A DNA stretch of 64,000 bases from Nodularia sp. NIES-3585 (GCF_002218065.1 NZ_BDUB01000001.1:1003567-1067566); one strand, 5' to 3'; shown: positions 49,988-60,093, counted from the first letter of the stretch. Notes: generated by a model not told the origin, from the sequence alone. Numbers and translations: made by a program.

Positions 49988-50317
49988 TTACGGAGTAACA
50001 ACCCGTGTTTGAGCTTGTGAGCGAGATTGAGGTTTATTTTTGACTACGATTTCCACGTCTCGACCCAAAGCATTCAAAAAGCGAAATAATCGCACAGTCG
50101 AAAAGCCCGATAATTTGCCATTGATTAAGGCAGATATTTTAGGTTGGTCAACCCCCAAAAGTTCTGCTGCTTCAGCCTGCGACATCTTTTGCTGAGTAAT
50201 AATTTTGCTTATTTTACGAGCAAGTTCTGCCTTGACAAGCAACTCATCAGGGTTTTCTAAACCTAAGTCAGCAAAGACGTTACCACTGCTTGCTTGCACT
50301 CTAATTTCCTGATTCAT
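49988..50317 (-). CDS. XRE-family antitoxin (HigA-like)
   Basis: This 109-residue protein has a Cro/C1 helix-turn-helix: KMSQAEAAELLGVDQPKISA then LINGKLSGFSTVRLFRFLNA. It lies 3 bases after a RelE-like toxin gene, giving the toxin-first order of HigBA systems. It should bind both toxin and the operon promoter. Confidence 0.87.
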   Translation of the reverse strand: MNQEIRVQASSGNVFADLGLENPDELLVKAELARKISKIITQQKMSQAEAAELLGVDQPKISALINGKLSGFSTVRLFRFLNALGRDVEIVVKNKPQSRSQAQTRVVTP

Positions 50318-50320
50318 CCC

Positions 50321-50701
50321 TTACTCTCCTTTGTTCTGTTTACAGTAGTTTTCCAAATGATGTGCCTTTGCTCGTTTAAGCCTTGCTAAAATCAACTCAA
50401 TATCCTGTTTTGGTGTAGCGATACCTTGCTTTGATTTCTTTTGAAAGCTGTGCAGAACATAAATCACGCCGACCAGTTTGACTGTATAAATGGCTCGGTA
50501 AGTATCTCCATCAAAATCTTCCACGACTTCAAGCACTCCAGCACCCTTAAATCCTTTAAGTGGTTTGACTGAGAGATGCTTTTCACCACATTGAGCCAAG
50601 TACAACGCATAGCCAACAACTTGTTGAACCTCTTCTGGAAACTCTTTCAAATCCTCCAGGGCATTTCCAACCCACTCAATTGGTTTCGAGGATGAACTCA
50701 T
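50321..50701 (-). CDS. RelE/HigB-like toxin (phage Gp49-like)
   Basis: This 126-residue protein matches the Gp49-like HigB toxin pattern: ALEDLKEFPEEVQQVVGYAL, SVKPLKGFKGAGVLEVVEDF, YRAIYTVKLVGVIYVLHSFQKKSKQG and a C-terminal helix. Such toxins cut mRNA at the ribosome. It is paired with the XRE antitoxin gene directly downstream. Confidence 0.88.
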   Translation of the reverse strand: MSSSSKPIEWVGNALEDLKEFPEEVQQVVGYALYLAQCGEKHLSVKPLKGFKGAGVLEVVEDFDGDTYRAIYTVKLVGVIYVLHSFQKKSKQGIATPKQDIELILARLKRAKAHHLENYCKQNKGE

Positions 50702-50872
50702 ATCTTAAATTATGCTAGTTTTAGCATATCATTTTCATTGGTTTTGACCAGCAAGCTAACTAAAACTACACTGCAACTGTTTCTACCTATAGTGCCAGCG
50801 AAAAACATGAAGCGATCGCCCACACATGATAGATATTGATTAGTCAAGCTGACTTATCTAAACCATATCAAT

Positions 50873-52648
50873 ATGACTCAACAAATATATACAGCAGATA
50901 TCTTAGTTGTGGGCGGAGGAACCGGAGGAACAGCTGCGGCTATCCAAGCAGCGCGACGGGGAGCAAACACTATTCTAGTGAGTGAATTTCCTTGGTTAGG
51001 GGGAATGCTCACCTCGGCTGGGGTGTCTGCACCTGATGGTAATGAATTAGTGGCTTTTCAAACCGGATTATGGGGCGCATTTTTAGAAGAATTACGGCAG
51101 CGTCAACCAGAAGGCTTAGATAATAGCTGGGTGAGCTTTTTTAGTTATGATCCCCGCATTGGAGCCGAGATTTTTGCAGATTGGGTGCAGGAGTTAACAA
51201 ATCTGCATTGGATTTCTGGACAAGTGCCTTTAGAAGTGTTGCAACAGGGGAATTGTGTAACTGGTGTGCGGTTTGCAGACTTCACAGTTACAGCCAAGAT
51301 TATTCTCGATGGTACAGAATTAGGGGATTTATTGGCTTTAGCAGAAATACCTCATCGTTGGGGCTGGGAGTTGCAATCTGACTTGGGAGAAATAAGCGCC
51401 CCAGCAGATTTTAATCATCTCACACAAAGTTATCCAGTGCAAGCCCCGACTTGGGTCGTGGTGATGCAAGATTTTGGAGAAGATGTTGCTCCCGAAATTC
51501 CACCAGCACCTAATTATGATCCTTCCCTGTTTGCAGGTGCGTGGGATAACTATGGTGCAGAGAAATTTTTGAATTATGGACGCTGGGCAGGGGGTCGATT
51601 TATGATTAATTGGCCTATCTGTGGTAATGACTATGGCGAAGGTGTAGGGCGATTAGTCGAGTCAGAAGCAGCAAAAAAAGAATTTATGCAAGAATCTCGC
51701 TGGCATAGCCAAAATTTTGCCCATTTTATCCAAAATAACTTGGGTAGGCGCTATGGTTTGGCTGAGTCAATTTTTCCCTCTAAATCTAGTGCTTTTGCAT
51801 TGCATCCTTATTATCGGGAGAGTCGCCGCTTGGTGGGACTAACTACTGTGCGAGAACAGGATATTTTGCCCGTGGCTGGGGGTCAGGTAGCATCTCTGTT
51901 TCCCGATGCCATAGCTGTGGGCAACTATGCCAACGATCATCATTATCCTGGGTTCGACTTGTCACTGCAACCGAAATCAATGCGTTGGGGGGGACGTTGG
52001 ACGGGTACACCCTTTACTATTCCCTACCGTTCTCTAATTCCTGCGGAAACAGATGGTTTTTTAGTTTGTGAAAAGAATATTTCGGTATCTCATATTGCTA
52101 ATGGCGCAACCAGATTACAACCTGTAGTTATGGGTATCGGTCAAGCTGCGGGGATGGCGGCGGCGATGTGCGTTGAGTTGAACTGTCAGCCGAGAGATTT
52201 ACCTGTTAGGGAACTACAAAATGCTTTGTTAAAATCTTTACCAAATCCTGTAATACTTGTACCTTTGTTTAACTTAGATATATCACCTCAAAATCCGGAA
52301 TGGCTGAGTTGGCAAGTGTATTACTTAAATGAACCCCAAGCCTATCCATTAAATGGCAATTACCCTAGTTCATCGTTAAGTACGTATGATTACACAAAAA
52401 ATGCAGCAGTATTAACATCTAAGAGCGACTGTTATACAGGCATTTTTCAGCGGATAAATCAGCAAGATTACCGTTTTACTATCACTGCACCAGCGAACTA
52501 TGATGGTCAAACTTGGCAGATTGTGACTTTGCGATCGCACATACAAGAGCAACTACAAGCTGTTGTGCATGAGCAAGTGGTGACTATTTGGGGTCAGTTA
52601 AATCATGCAGGTCATTGGTTAGTCGCTGAAGATGTTGACATATCGTGA
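50873..52648 (+). CDS. FAD-dependent oxidoreductase
   Basis: This 591-residue protein has an N-terminal FAD-binding motif ILVVGGGTGGTAAAIQAARR and the WLGGMLTSAG block of the FAD_oxidored (PF12831-like) family, and a later GVSHIANGATR-like region (SVSHIANGATRLQPVVMGIG) that closes the FAD site. A C-terminal domain of about 120 residues is beta-rich. It has no export signal. The reaction is unknown. It is divergent from the HigBA pair. Confidence 0.85.
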   Translation: MTQQIYTADILVVGGGTGGTAAAIQAARRGANTILVSEFPWLGGMLTSAGVSAPDGNELVAFQTGLWGAFLEELRQRQPEGLDNSWVSFFSYDPRIGAEIFADWVQELTNLHWISGQVPLEVLQQGNCVTGVRFADFTVTAKIILDGTELGDLLALAEIPHRWGWELQSDLGEISAPADFNHLTQSYPVQAPTWVVVMQDFGEDVAPEIPPAPNYDPSLFAGAWDNYGAEKFLNYGRWAGGRFMINWPICGNDYGEGVGRLVESEAAKKEFMQESRWHSQNFAHFIQNNLGRRYGLAESIFPSKSSAFALHPYYRESRRLVGLTTVREQDILPVAGGQVASLFPDAIAVGNYANDHHYPGFDLSLQPKSMRWGGRWTGTPFTIPYRSLIPAETDGFLVCEKNISVSHIANGATRLQPVVMGIGQAAGMAAAMCVELNCQPRDLPVRELQNALLKSLPNPVILVPLFNLDISPQNPEWLSWQVYYLNEPQAYPLNGNYPSSSLSTYDYTKNAAVLTSKSDCYTGIFQRINQQDYRFTITAPANYDGQTWQIVTLRSHIQEQLQAVVHEQVVTIWGQLNHAGHWLVAEDVDIS

Positions 52649-52692
52649 AAGCAATTTTTTTTCAGTAAAACACACTACTTTTTGATCAATTC

Positions 52693-52698
52693 TCCGGA
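52693..52698 (+). promoter_or_regulatory. DIF1-like element TCCGGA upstream of patX
   Basis: TCCGGA lies 63 bases before the patX ATG. In heterocystous cyanobacteria this hexamer near -35 marks the DIF1 class of early differentiation promoters. An AT-rich stretch (AAATAAGTAG, about 52711-52720) is at a fitting -10 position, predicting a start near 52728-52730. Function here is inferred. Confidence 0.6.
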
Positions 52699-52755
52699 CA
52701 AACTACCAGAAAATAAGTAGCAGTAGATAAGAGAGTTCTAAAATAAACATCTGTT

Positions 52756-52992
52756 ATGCGAGCTACGATTTCACTTTTAGTTTCGAGTTTGGTCTTCAGT
52801 TCCTTAGCTTTTAACTGCCAAGCAAAGGTAAATCGCCTATCTCAGATGTTGCTATCCTCTTCTGGTTCGCAACAGTTAGCGTCAGATTCATCTCAATATC
52901 AAGCGCAACTCAGCGAGCCAGAAAGCCCAAGACTAGATCGGGGTAGTGGACGCATCAGCATGATCATGGAAACATTTGGCGGTAATGCTTAA
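52756..52992 (+). CDS. patX: PatX-type precursor of the RGSGR heterocyst-inhibiting peptide
   Basis: This 78-residue protein has an export signal (about 1-23, hydrophobic SLLVSSLVFSSLAFN, likely cut near CQA), a Ser/Gln-rich mid region, and the pentapeptide RGSGR at residues 62-66 (codons 52939-52953) followed by 12 more residues. RGSGR is the known inhibitor of HetR; PatX proteins are small, exported and carry it near the C-terminus. The location near hetR agrees with Anabaena, where patX lies a few genes from hetR. The DIF1-like TCCGGA upstream fits expression in differentiating cells. Confidence 0.9.
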   Translation: MRATISLLVSSLVFSSLAFNCQAKVNRLSQMLLSSSGSQQLASDSSQYQAQLSEPESPRLDRGSGRISMIMETFGGNA

Positions 52993-53325
52993 CCTCAAGT
53001 GAGGCTATCTCTTCGTGTCCGATCTTTTGTAGAGTCAGCAGTAGTCTTATTCTTTTGAGAATCCAGAACTGCCTCTCTAGCAGAGATATAAAACTTAAAT
53101 ATTCACGGTACATTTGCTAAGATTAGCACTTTTGCATCGCTAAACTAATGAAATCTTAATTATTCGGCGATCGCTTCGCTAGCTTCGTTACGCGCATATC
53201 CCATGCAATAATTTGATGAAACGCTTATCTATAAAGAGAGTGACTCTGATATTCAGAGTCACTTTTAAACCTCTAACCTAAACAACTAAAACTTTCACAA
53301 TCTGCCAATGTTAAGGCATGAAAGT
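52993..53325. other. Intergenic region between patX and gnd
   Basis: About 330 bases with a HIP1-type repeat patch (GCGATCGCTTCGCTAGC) near 53169 and the terminator at 53239. No gene is seen. Confidence 0.5.
53239..53267. terminator. Hairpin terminator between convergent patX and gnd
   Basis: AGTGACTCTGA and TCAGAGTCACT form a perfect 11-bp stem with a 3-base loop, followed on the plus strand by TTTT. The minus strand also has a short T run after the stem, so it may serve both patX and gnd. Confidence 0.75.
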
Positions 53326-54756
53326 TTACTTCTTGCTCTCAGCAATGGGAACCCATTCAGTGTGGAATGATCCTTCCTTGTCAAGACGTTTGTAAGTATG
53401 TGCGCCGAAGTAGTCGCGTTGTGCTTGGGTTAAGTTTTGGGGTAGGCGATCGCGGCGATAGCTGTCAAAATAATCCAAAGATGCACTAAATGCCGGAACT
53501 GGAATTCCCAGTTTTGCTGCTGTCATGATTACTTCCCGCCAAGCATCTTGTCTGTCGAGAATAGTCTGCTTAAATTCGGGAGCTAGTAGCAGGTTAGGCA
53601 AAGCGGGATTTTCGTTAAAAGCCTTCTTAATCTTATTCAAGAAGCCAGCCCGAATAATACAGCCACCTTTCCAAATCCGCGCCATATCACTCAGATTCAA
53701 ATCCCAGTTATATGTTTTGGAAGCTGTATATAACAGTGCCATACCTTGAGCGTAAGAACAGATTTTGGAGCAATACAGGGCATCGCGAACCTTATTAACA
53801 AAGTCCTTCACATCGCCATCAAACTTAGCGCTAGGGCCTGTCAGGCTCTTAGATGCTACAATCCGTTCTTCTTTAATCGAAGACATAATCCGAGCATTAA
53901 CTGCTGCGGTAATTGTCGGAATAGCCACACCCAATTCCAAAGCAGTTTGTACAGTCCAACGTCCAGTTCCCTTTTGACCGGCTGCGTCAACAATTAAATC
54001 CACCAAGGGTTTTTTGGTTTCAGGGTCAACGTAAGGGAAAATATTCGATGTAATCTCAATCAAAAACGAATTGAGTTCATCTGTGGTGTTCCATTGAGTA
54101 AACACATCATGTAGCTGATTTGCATTTAATCCAGCCACATTTTTCAGCAAGTCGTAGGCTTCTGCAATTAGCTGCATATCGCCGTACTCAATGCCATTGT
54201 GTACCATTTTTACATAGTGACCAGAACCACCAGGGCCAATATAGGTAACACAAGGACCATCATCGACTTGGGCAGCGATTTTGTTGAAAATGGGTGATAG
54301 ATACTCATAGGAACTGGGAGTACCACCAGGCATGAGTGAGGGGCCATTGAGAGCGCCTTCTTCACCACCACTCACACCCATACCCAGAAACCGCAGTCCC
54401 GCAGGTTCTAATTCCTGAGTACGTCTTTCTGTATCTTCAAACCAAGAGTTACCACCGTCAATAATGATATCGCCTTCATCTAGCAAGGGTTTGAGTTGGG
54501 CAATCACCGCATCCACTGGTTTACCAGCTTGCACCATCACGAGAATTTTGCGGGGACGTTCCAATGATGCGACAAATTCCTCTAGGGTAAAGGCGGCTTT
54601 GACGTTCCTTCCTGGGGCGCGCTGCGCCATAAACGCATCCGTTTTTTCTCTGGAGCGGTTATAAACTGCAATTGGGAAGCCATTACGCTCAACGTTAAGC
54701 GCTATATTTTCGCCCATTACGGCTAATCCAATCACACCAAAGCTTTGTAGTGTCAT
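53326..54756 (-). CDS. gnd: 6-phosphogluconate dehydrogenase, decarboxylating
   Basis: This 476-residue enzyme has the N-terminal NADP motif GVIGLAVMGENIALN, the IIDGGNSWFEDTERR block, GVSGGEEGALNGPSLMPGG (substrate loop), KMVHNGIEYGDMQLIAE (catalytic Lys) and the C-terminal ALDYFDSYRRDRLPQNLTQA region. It makes ribulose-5-phosphate, CO2 and NADPH in the oxidative pentose phosphate pathway, which supplies reductant to heterocysts for nitrogen fixation; that link to the nearby hetR/patX genes is only suggestive. Confidence 0.97.
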   Translation of the reverse strand: MTLQSFGVIGLAVMGENIALNVERNGFPIAVYNRSREKTDAFMAQRAPGRNVKAAFTLEEFVASLERPRKILVMVQAGKPVDAVIAQLKPLLDEGDIIIDGGNSWFEDTERRTQELEPAGLRFLGMGVSGGEEGALNGPSLMPGGTPSSYEYLSPIFNKIAAQVDDGPCVTYIGPGGSGHYVKMVHNGIEYGDMQLIAEAYDLLKNVAGLNANQLHDVFTQWNTTDELNSFLIEITSNIFPYVDPETKKPLVDLIVDAAGQKGTGRWTVQTALELGVAIPTITAAVNARIMSSIKEERIVASKSLTGPSAKFDGDVKDFVNKVRDALYCSKICSYAQGMALLYTASKTYNWDLNLSDMARIWKGGCIIRAGFLNKIKKAFNENPALPNLLLAPEFKQTILDRQDAWREVIMTAAKLGIPVPAFSASLDYFDSYRRDRLPQNLTQAQRDYFGAHTYKRLDKEGSFHTEWVPIAESKK

Positions 54757-55167
54757 AAATTATGTTTGGCTAACTCTTGCAGATCCTTTTATCTTTAGGG
54801 TAGACCGAGATTTTCGCTTCTCTCCTAAAGAAGACCTTAAGACTTGAATAAACGGCAAAGATTTACAATTAGCACAAAGAATTAGTTGTGGCAACTTGAT
54901 CTTAAAAGCGCTGTCAGGATAGCGGCGCTGATTTTGCTGGTTTTCCGAGAAAGCAAGTTGAATTGACTCTTTGCGTTCAGCTAAGACAAAATTTCAGATT
55001 ATCCGAGAGGTTTATAGCCATGTTTCCTAGGTCTGAGTTTGTGGCTGTGTTAGTTTTAATCGATAGGTATAAGTAAAGATTTGGCGTAATTTAATCATTT
55101 GTGTGTACACGCTAGGCATGAATGACGGCGGCTTTACGCATCACGATTCGTAAGGAGTAACCAAAAA
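54757..55167. other. Intergenic region with an isolated MITE end
   Basis: About 410 bases between divergent gnd and the ycf66-like gene. An isolated terminal repeat of the MITE is at 55094-55117. A good Shine-Dalgarno AAGGAG (55152-55157) precedes the next gene. Nothing else is seen. Confidence 0.5.
55094..55117 (+). mobile_element. Isolated terminal repeat of the MITE-like element
   Basis: ATCATTTGTGTGTACACGCT followed by AGGC matches the right end of the full elements (ATCACTTGTGTGTACACCGT then AGCC) with a few changes. The rest of the element is absent, so this is an end fragment. Confidence 0.55.
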
Positions 55168-55881
55168 ATGCTGGCATATATTTTAGCTTTTGTGGTCGGA
55201 CTTGGTAGTTTAGCCATTTACATATCAGCTTTCTTTTTCCCGGAAATCCACCGTAAGAATGATTTTATCTGGAGTGGGGTAGGACTTTTCTATGCTTTAG
55301 TCTTATGGGTGTTTGCACCCCGCATTTCTGGAGGGCTATTACTCGGTCATGTGGCTAGTGTCGCTCTTTTGATTTGGTTTGGCTGGCAAACTCTTTCATT
55401 ACGTCGCCAACTGACTCCGCAAACAGAACAAACTCCAGTACCCAGTTCTGAGTCTGTAAAAACTGGCATTCAGGAGCAAATGAGTAAATTGTCCCTCCCG
55501 GAACGTCTGGGTAGTATGTTTAGCGGCGCAAAAAACAAGGCGCAACAGACGATAACCAAGAAAACGCCTGAAACTCCCAAAACAGAGGCAACGACCTCTG
55601 TAACCGCGAATAAACCTGTTGTTGAGATTATCGATAAAACGACTCCTACACCAGAAGCACCAGCGGAGGAAAAAGTTGCCACTACTGCAACTGAATCCCA
55701 AGGTGAAGAAGTCACCCCACCACAGCCCCCATCGCCTGAAGTGATAGCAGCAGCCCAAGCAGACGCTGAAACTGAAAAAAAAGCACCGATTCCTGTTGAG
55801 GAAATTGCACCGGATGCGACACTGGCTCCCCCTGCTGAAGCGCCACCGGAAAAAATACCACCGAATAATCAAGCTGATTGA
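55168..55881 (+). CDS. Ycf66-family membrane protein
   Basis: The first about 85 residues match Ycf66: three membrane helices (ILAFVVGLGSLAIYISAFFF, then FIWSGVGLFYALVLWVFAPR, and LLLGHVASVALLIWFGWQTL) ending LRRQLTP. The remaining 150 residues are a disordered Pro/Thr/Glu-rich tail. Ycf66 occurs in plastids and cyanobacteria; its function is not established. The tail is longer than the conserved domain needs. Confidence 0.87.
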   Translation: MLAYILAFVVGLGSLAIYISAFFFPEIHRKNDFIWSGVGLFYALVLWVFAPRISGGLLLGHVASVALLIWFGWQTLSLRRQLTPQTEQTPVPSSESVKTGIQEQMSKLSLPERLGSMFSGAKNKAQQTITKKTPETPKTEATTSVTANKPVVEIIDKTTPTPEAPAEEKVATTATESQGEEVTPPQPPSPEVIAAAQADAETEKKAPIPVEEIAPDATLAPPAEAPPEKIPPNNQAD

Positions 55882-56043
55882 CTTGGATGAAACCCAGCGT
55901 TCTGCAACATGGCGTTGGGTTTTAGAGGATCTTGTAAGTGTTGGATAAATATTTGTCGATAGTTCCCTGGTTTGACCAAAGAATAATCAACAGAAGATTC
56001 CCAGGTTGATTATTCGGTAGGAATTAGAGACAAATTTGATTAA

Positions 56044-58479
56044 TTAACTTCTGAGGTTAACGCCGAATTTCTCCACTAAAGCCTCACGGACTTTATTGTG
56101 TACAGGTTCCACTTCCGCCTCGGTGAGGGTGCGATCGCTTGACCGATAAATTAAACGAAATGCTAAACTACGTTGTCCATCGGGTACGTTTTCACCACGA
56201 TATTCATCAAACAATTCCACAGATTCCAGCAGTCCTTTTGCGGCTTTGTTAATGGATTTTTCAATATCCGCTACCGAAATTTTCACCGGGGCGAAAAAGG
56301 CAATATCGCGATCGCTTGCAGGATAGGTAGAATAAGCATGGAATTTGGGAACCATAACTTCATCTTGATCAAGTGCATCCAACAGCACATTTAGATCAAG
56401 CTGGAATACATAGACAGAATCGGGTAAACCCTTGTCTTGTCGTAGTTGGGGATGAAGTTGTCCAAAAATACCCAGTCTGTTACCACCCAGCCATAAAGAA
56501 GCCGTGCGTCCTGGATGTAAACGCTGATCGCGACAATCGGGTTGATATTCTACCTCTAAGTTAAGTGCAGCGAAGACGCTTTCTAAAATACCTTTAGCAT
56601 CAAACCAGGTCATCGGGTTTTCACTGCTACCTTTTGACCATTTGCCTATTGAGCGATCGCCTCCTATAATACCAGCGATCGCATCAGTTTCTTGCAAACC
56701 GTCTTCTTCCTGCCAGAAAATCCGCCCCAGATCAAAACCATTCAAAGAACCATTTCCCTGCTCCAAATTGTATTGGAAAGCATCAATCAAACCAGAAATC
56801 AAATCAGTTCGCAACGCCGAATATTCCACAAAAAGCGGATTACTCAAAACCACCTGACGATCATTTCCAGGTTTCACCAAAGAATAATGGATAACTTCCG
56901 TTAAACCTTCCGCCCTCAAAAAGGCGCGTACCTTGCGGATTAACTCTTGTTCTAAAGATAAATAACCCGCTTCCGACTTCTCTGGTAAAGTATCACAAAA
57001 ATTGTCATAACCATAGAGACGGGCTAATTCTTCAATCAAATCAATTTCCCGTTCTAAATCGCGGTAACGATAGGGCGGAACAGTCACCGTCCAAGTCCGT
57101 TCACCCGAAGAAGTAACCTGACATCCCAATGCACAGAGAATGCGCTCCACATCAGCTTCAGTGACTTCTCCTGTCTCCTCTCCTAAATCCACTGGACCCA
57201 GCACCTCATTAACTCTGTCTAAACGCAGAGCAATAGAACGACTCCAAGTAGATGAATCAGGGCGAGTATCAGCAATTTCCTGTTGGACAATTACGCCTTC
57301 AGCCAGTTCACTCAACAGTGATAAAGCCCGGTTACAGGCTATTTCCAACTCAGCCCGGTTTACTCCTCGTTCGTATCTTCCAGAAGCCTCACTTCTTAAC
57401 CCCACACTCCGGGAAGAACGACGAATGGCCACAGAATCAAATAACGCTGCTTCTAAAACTAAGCTTTGAGTACCATTATGAACTTCTGTCTCCTCTCCAC
57501 CCATCACACCTGCTAGTGCAATCGGTTTGTCATTGGCAGTAATTAACAAATTTTGGGTTGACAAATTGCGCGTTTGTCCATCCAAAGTTTTCAAAGATTC
57601 CCCAGAACTGGCGAAGCGAACATCAATAGTTAAATCTTCACCACCAGCAACAGATTGTAAACGGCCTTTATCAAAAGCGTGTAGTGGTTGTCCCCATTCC
57701 CACAAAACATAGTTTGTAATATCCACCACATTATTTATCGGTCGCACCCCAGCCGCCCGTAAACGCTGTTGCAACCAATCAGGAGAAGGGGCGATTTTCA
57801 CCTGTTCAATGACTGTGCCAATATAAGCAGGACAAGCGTGCGGGTCAGCAATTTTTAATCCTAAATTACCCGCACCTTTTAACACTGATGTTGCACCAGG
57901 TTTAGGAATACTTAATCTTCCACCCGTCAAAGCTGCGACTTCCCGCGCTATCCCGACCATACAGAGAGCATCTGCACGGTTAGCAGTTGCAGTCACGTCT
58001 AAAATTACGTCATCTAAACCTAATAACGGACGCACATCACTACCTAAAGGCAGATTTTCCTGGGGAAAAATATGAATTCCGTCTACATCAGTAGGTAAAC
58101 CAAGTTCCTTCAAAGAACAGATCATCCCTTGAGATGGGACACCGCGGAGCTTTGCGGGTTTTATTTTTAAATCGATATTTGGTAAATAAGTGCCTGTAGT
58201 TGCCACTGGTACATAAATATCAGCCTTGACATTAGGCGCACCGCAGACAATATTTAAAGTCTCAGATGCACCGATATCCACTTGACAAACACTTAATTTA
58301 TCAGCATTGGGGTGGGGTTGACGCTCAAGCACTTTACCCACAACAACACCATTAGCCCAAGTGTTGCGGTCTTCAATGTCTTCTACTTCAAACCCAGCCA
58401 TTGTCAGGGTTTCCGCCAATTCTTCCGGACTAAGTTTAATTTCTACCAGTTCCCGCAGCCAATTTAGAGAAATACGCAT
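56044..58479 (-). CDS. pheT: Phenylalanyl-tRNA synthetase beta subunit
   Basis: This 811-residue protein has the PheT order: N-terminal hydrophobic start ([20 protein letters not shown]), tRNA-binding EMAP-like domain (about 40-150; [20 protein letters not shown]), B3/B4 and B5 domains, the catalytic-like core with [11 protein letters not shown], and a C-terminal anticodon-binding FDX-ACB domain (about 715-811; [20 protein letters not shown]). It forms a tetramer with PheS, which is not in the window. Length is typical. Confidence 0.97.
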   Translation of the reverse strand: MRISLNWLRELVEIKLSPEELAETLTMAGFEVEDIEDRNTWANGVVVGKVLERQPHPNADKLSVCQVDIGASETLNIVCGAPNVKADIYVPVATTGTYLPNIDLKIKPAKLRGVPSQGMICSLKELGLPTDVDGIHIFPQENLPLGSDVRPLLGLDDVILDVTATANRADALCMVGIAREVAALTGGRLSIPKPGATSVLKGAGNLGLKIADPHACPAYIGTVIEQVKIAPSPDWLQQRLRAAGVRPINNVVDITNYVLWEWGQPLHAFDKGRLQSVAGGEDLTIDVRFASSGESLKTLDGQTRNLSTQNLLITANDKPIALAGVMGGEETEVHNGTQSLVLEAALFDSVAIRRSSRSVGLRSEASGRYERGVNRAELEIACNRALSLLSELAEGVIVQQEIADTRPDSSTWSRSIALRLDRVNEVLGPVDLGEETGEVTEADVERILCALGCQVTSSGERTWTVTVPPYRYRDLEREIDLIEELARLYGYDNFCDTLPEKSEAGYLSLEQELIRKVRAFLRAEGLTEVIHYSLVKPGNDRQVVLSNPLFVEYSALRTDLISGLIDAFQYNLEQGNGSLNGFDLGRIFWQEEDGLQETDAIAGIIGGDRSIGKWSKGSSENPMTWFDAKGILESVFAALNLEVEYQPDCRDQRLHPGRTASLWLGGNRLGIFGQLHPQLRQDKGLPDSVYVFQLDLNVLLDALDQDEVMVPKFHAYSTYPASDRDIAFFAPVKISVADIEKSINKAAKGLLESVELFDEYRGENVPDGQRSLAFRLIYRSSDRTLTEAEVEPVHNKVREALVEKFGVNLRS

Positions 58480-58871
58480 GGAGTGTGCTTGCTTGTTGAA
58501 ATATTGCCGAGTGCTGTAGAGAGCGAATTAAGCTCGTCTTGACAAAAGCGGGAGAAGACTAATATCTAGTCTGTCACCCCTAGCCTCTTTTGCATCTTGA
58601 ATCATCCTACCGAAAATTTGGTGTGAGAGCCTCGCCCGTTATTAACCCTTCTAGGGCTACTTTATTGTATAAATCACTTTATTATTGACTATAGGTGTCT
58701 CAGAATACTAGCCCTGGCAATTTGAAATCGCGTCAGCACCTGTAGATTTGAGTAGGTTTTATGTAACTCTGTGTTTATCTGTGGTTGATTATTTCTTGGT
58801 GTATCTGATCAACCTGAAATAATTGTATAAACAAATACCTTCACACAATTATTGACCCTATTTTAATTACC
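58480..58871. other. Intergenic region, no gene seen
   Basis: About 390 bases between divergent pheT and the Rpn-like gene. No repeat, RNA gene or ORF is supported. Confidence 0.5.
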
Positions 58872-59810
58872 ATGACGGAAATTACAGCTAACTATGATGA
58901 AACCTGGAAAGAAGTAATAGGAGATTACTTTGATTCATTTCTCACCTTCTTTTACCCAGAAATCTATCAACAAATAGATTGGACTAAAAACCCCATTTCT
59001 CTAGATAAAGAATTAGAACAGATTACCGCATCTGCGGACAGCAAAACACGCCACGCTGATAAATTATTTCAAGTGTGGTTATTAGATAATCAAGAAGTTT
59101 GGATATTAATCCATGTAGAAGTACAAAGTCAATATGATAAAGAATTTTCCCAAAGAATGTTTATCTACAACTATCGAGCTTTTGATTTATATCAAAAACC
59201 AGTTATTAGTTTAGCCATACTAGGAGATGAAACTAACAGTTGGCGACCTAGTTCTTACCAGTATGGCTTAGGAAGTAGTCAATTAATCTTTAACTTTTCT
59301 AGTGTCAAGCTTCTAGATTATCAGTGTGAGGATTTAGAGCAAAGTAATAATATTTTTGCTATAGTGGTAATGGCACATTTAAAGACTAAAGCCACTAACA
59401 GCAATTTGTCAGCTAGGGAACAGTGGAAATGGAACTTAGCGAGATTACTTTATGAAAGAGGTTATAACCGTAAAGAAATTGTTGACTTGTATAAAGTCAT
59501 TGATTTAATGATGGCTTTATCTCAAGACCTGCAATTAAGTTTTGAGGAAAAATTAGCTAATTATCAAGAGGAACGAAAAATGCCACTTTTAACTAACATC
59601 GAACAACGGACTATAAAACAAACTCTGAAACAAAATATTTCTGATTTACTAGTTAGTCGCTTTGGGAATTTACCCGAAAATCTAACCGAAGATATTGGAA
59701 CAATTCAGGATATAAATATTTTAAAACAACTTCTACTATCAACAATTGGCGTTAATTCTTTAGAAGAATTTGCACAGCTTGTTAACTCTAATTTACGAAA
59801 AGCAGATTAG
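58872..59810 (+). CDS. Rpn-like PD-(D/E)XK family protein
   Basis: This 312-residue protein has the cyanobacterial Rpn-like layout: N-terminal YDETWKEVIGDYFDSFLTFF, the nuclease-like core with VWILIHVEVQSQYDKEFSQR (the E-x-Q type catalytic strand) and MFIYNYRAFDLYQKPVISLA, and a helical C-terminal region (ARLLYERGYNRKEIVDLYKV; LLVSRFGNLPENLTEDIGTI). Related proteins promote recombination or act as mobile nucleases, and many copies sit in cyanobacterial genomes. A decayed partial duplicate follows. Confidence 0.82.
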   Translation: MTEITANYDETWKEVIGDYFDSFLTFFYPEIYQQIDWTKNPISLDKELEQITASADSKTRHADKLFQVWLLDNQEVWILIHVEVQSQYDKEFSQRMFIYNYRAFDLYQKPVISLAILGDETNSWRPSSYQYGLGSSQLIFNFSSVKLLDYQCEDLEQSNNIFAIVVMAHLKTKATNSNLSAREQWKWNLARLLYERGYNRKEIVDLYKVIDLMMALSQDLQLSFEEKLANYQEERKMPLLTNIEQRTIKQTLKQNISDLLVSRFGNLPENLTEDIGTIQDINILKQLLLSTIGVNSLEEFAQLVNSNLRKAD

Positions 59811-59849
59811 TAGATGTAGGTTGGGTTAAGCGACAGCGCAACCCAACAA
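59811..59849 (+). repeat. 39-bp repeat after the Rpn-like gene, copy 1
   Basis: TAGATGTAGGTTGGGTTAAG followed by CGACAGCGCAACCCAACAA. The second, identical copy is at 60032-60070, after the duplicate. The unit contains the inverted pair TTGGGTT/AACCCAA, a motif common in cyanobacterial intergenic repeats. Confidence 0.85.
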
Positions 59850-59857
59850 TTGATAAT

Positions 59858-60031
59858 ATATTTTACGAAAGAGGTTATAATCGTAAAGAAATTGTTGATT
59901 TGGATAAAGTCATTGATTATCAAATTGATGATACATTCTTTTTAGAACAACTTCTTATATCAACAATTAGCGTTAATTCTCTAGAAGAATTTGCACAGCT
60001 TGTTAACTCTAATTTACCAGAAGCAGATTAA
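59858..60031 (+). pseudogene. Decayed partial duplicate of the Rpn-like gene
   Basis: Translation gives FYERGYNRKEIVDLDKVIDY, a short changed stretch, then LEQLLISTISVNSLEEFAQL and VNSNLPEAD before a stop. This repeats two separate C-terminal parts of the upstream gene (from 59446 and from about 59720) with the roughly 200 bases between them deleted. No start codon exists. It shows a tandem duplication followed by deletion. Confidence 0.85.
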
Positions 60032-60070
60032 TAGATGTAGGTTGGGTTAAGCGACAGCGCAACCCAACAA
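60032..60070 (+). repeat. 39-bp repeat, copy 2
   Basis: Identical to 59811-59849 and in the same position relative to the gene end, so the duplication covered the gene tail plus this repeat. Confidence 0.85.
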
Positions 60071-60093
60071 TAAACAATTATGGAGAAAGTAGC

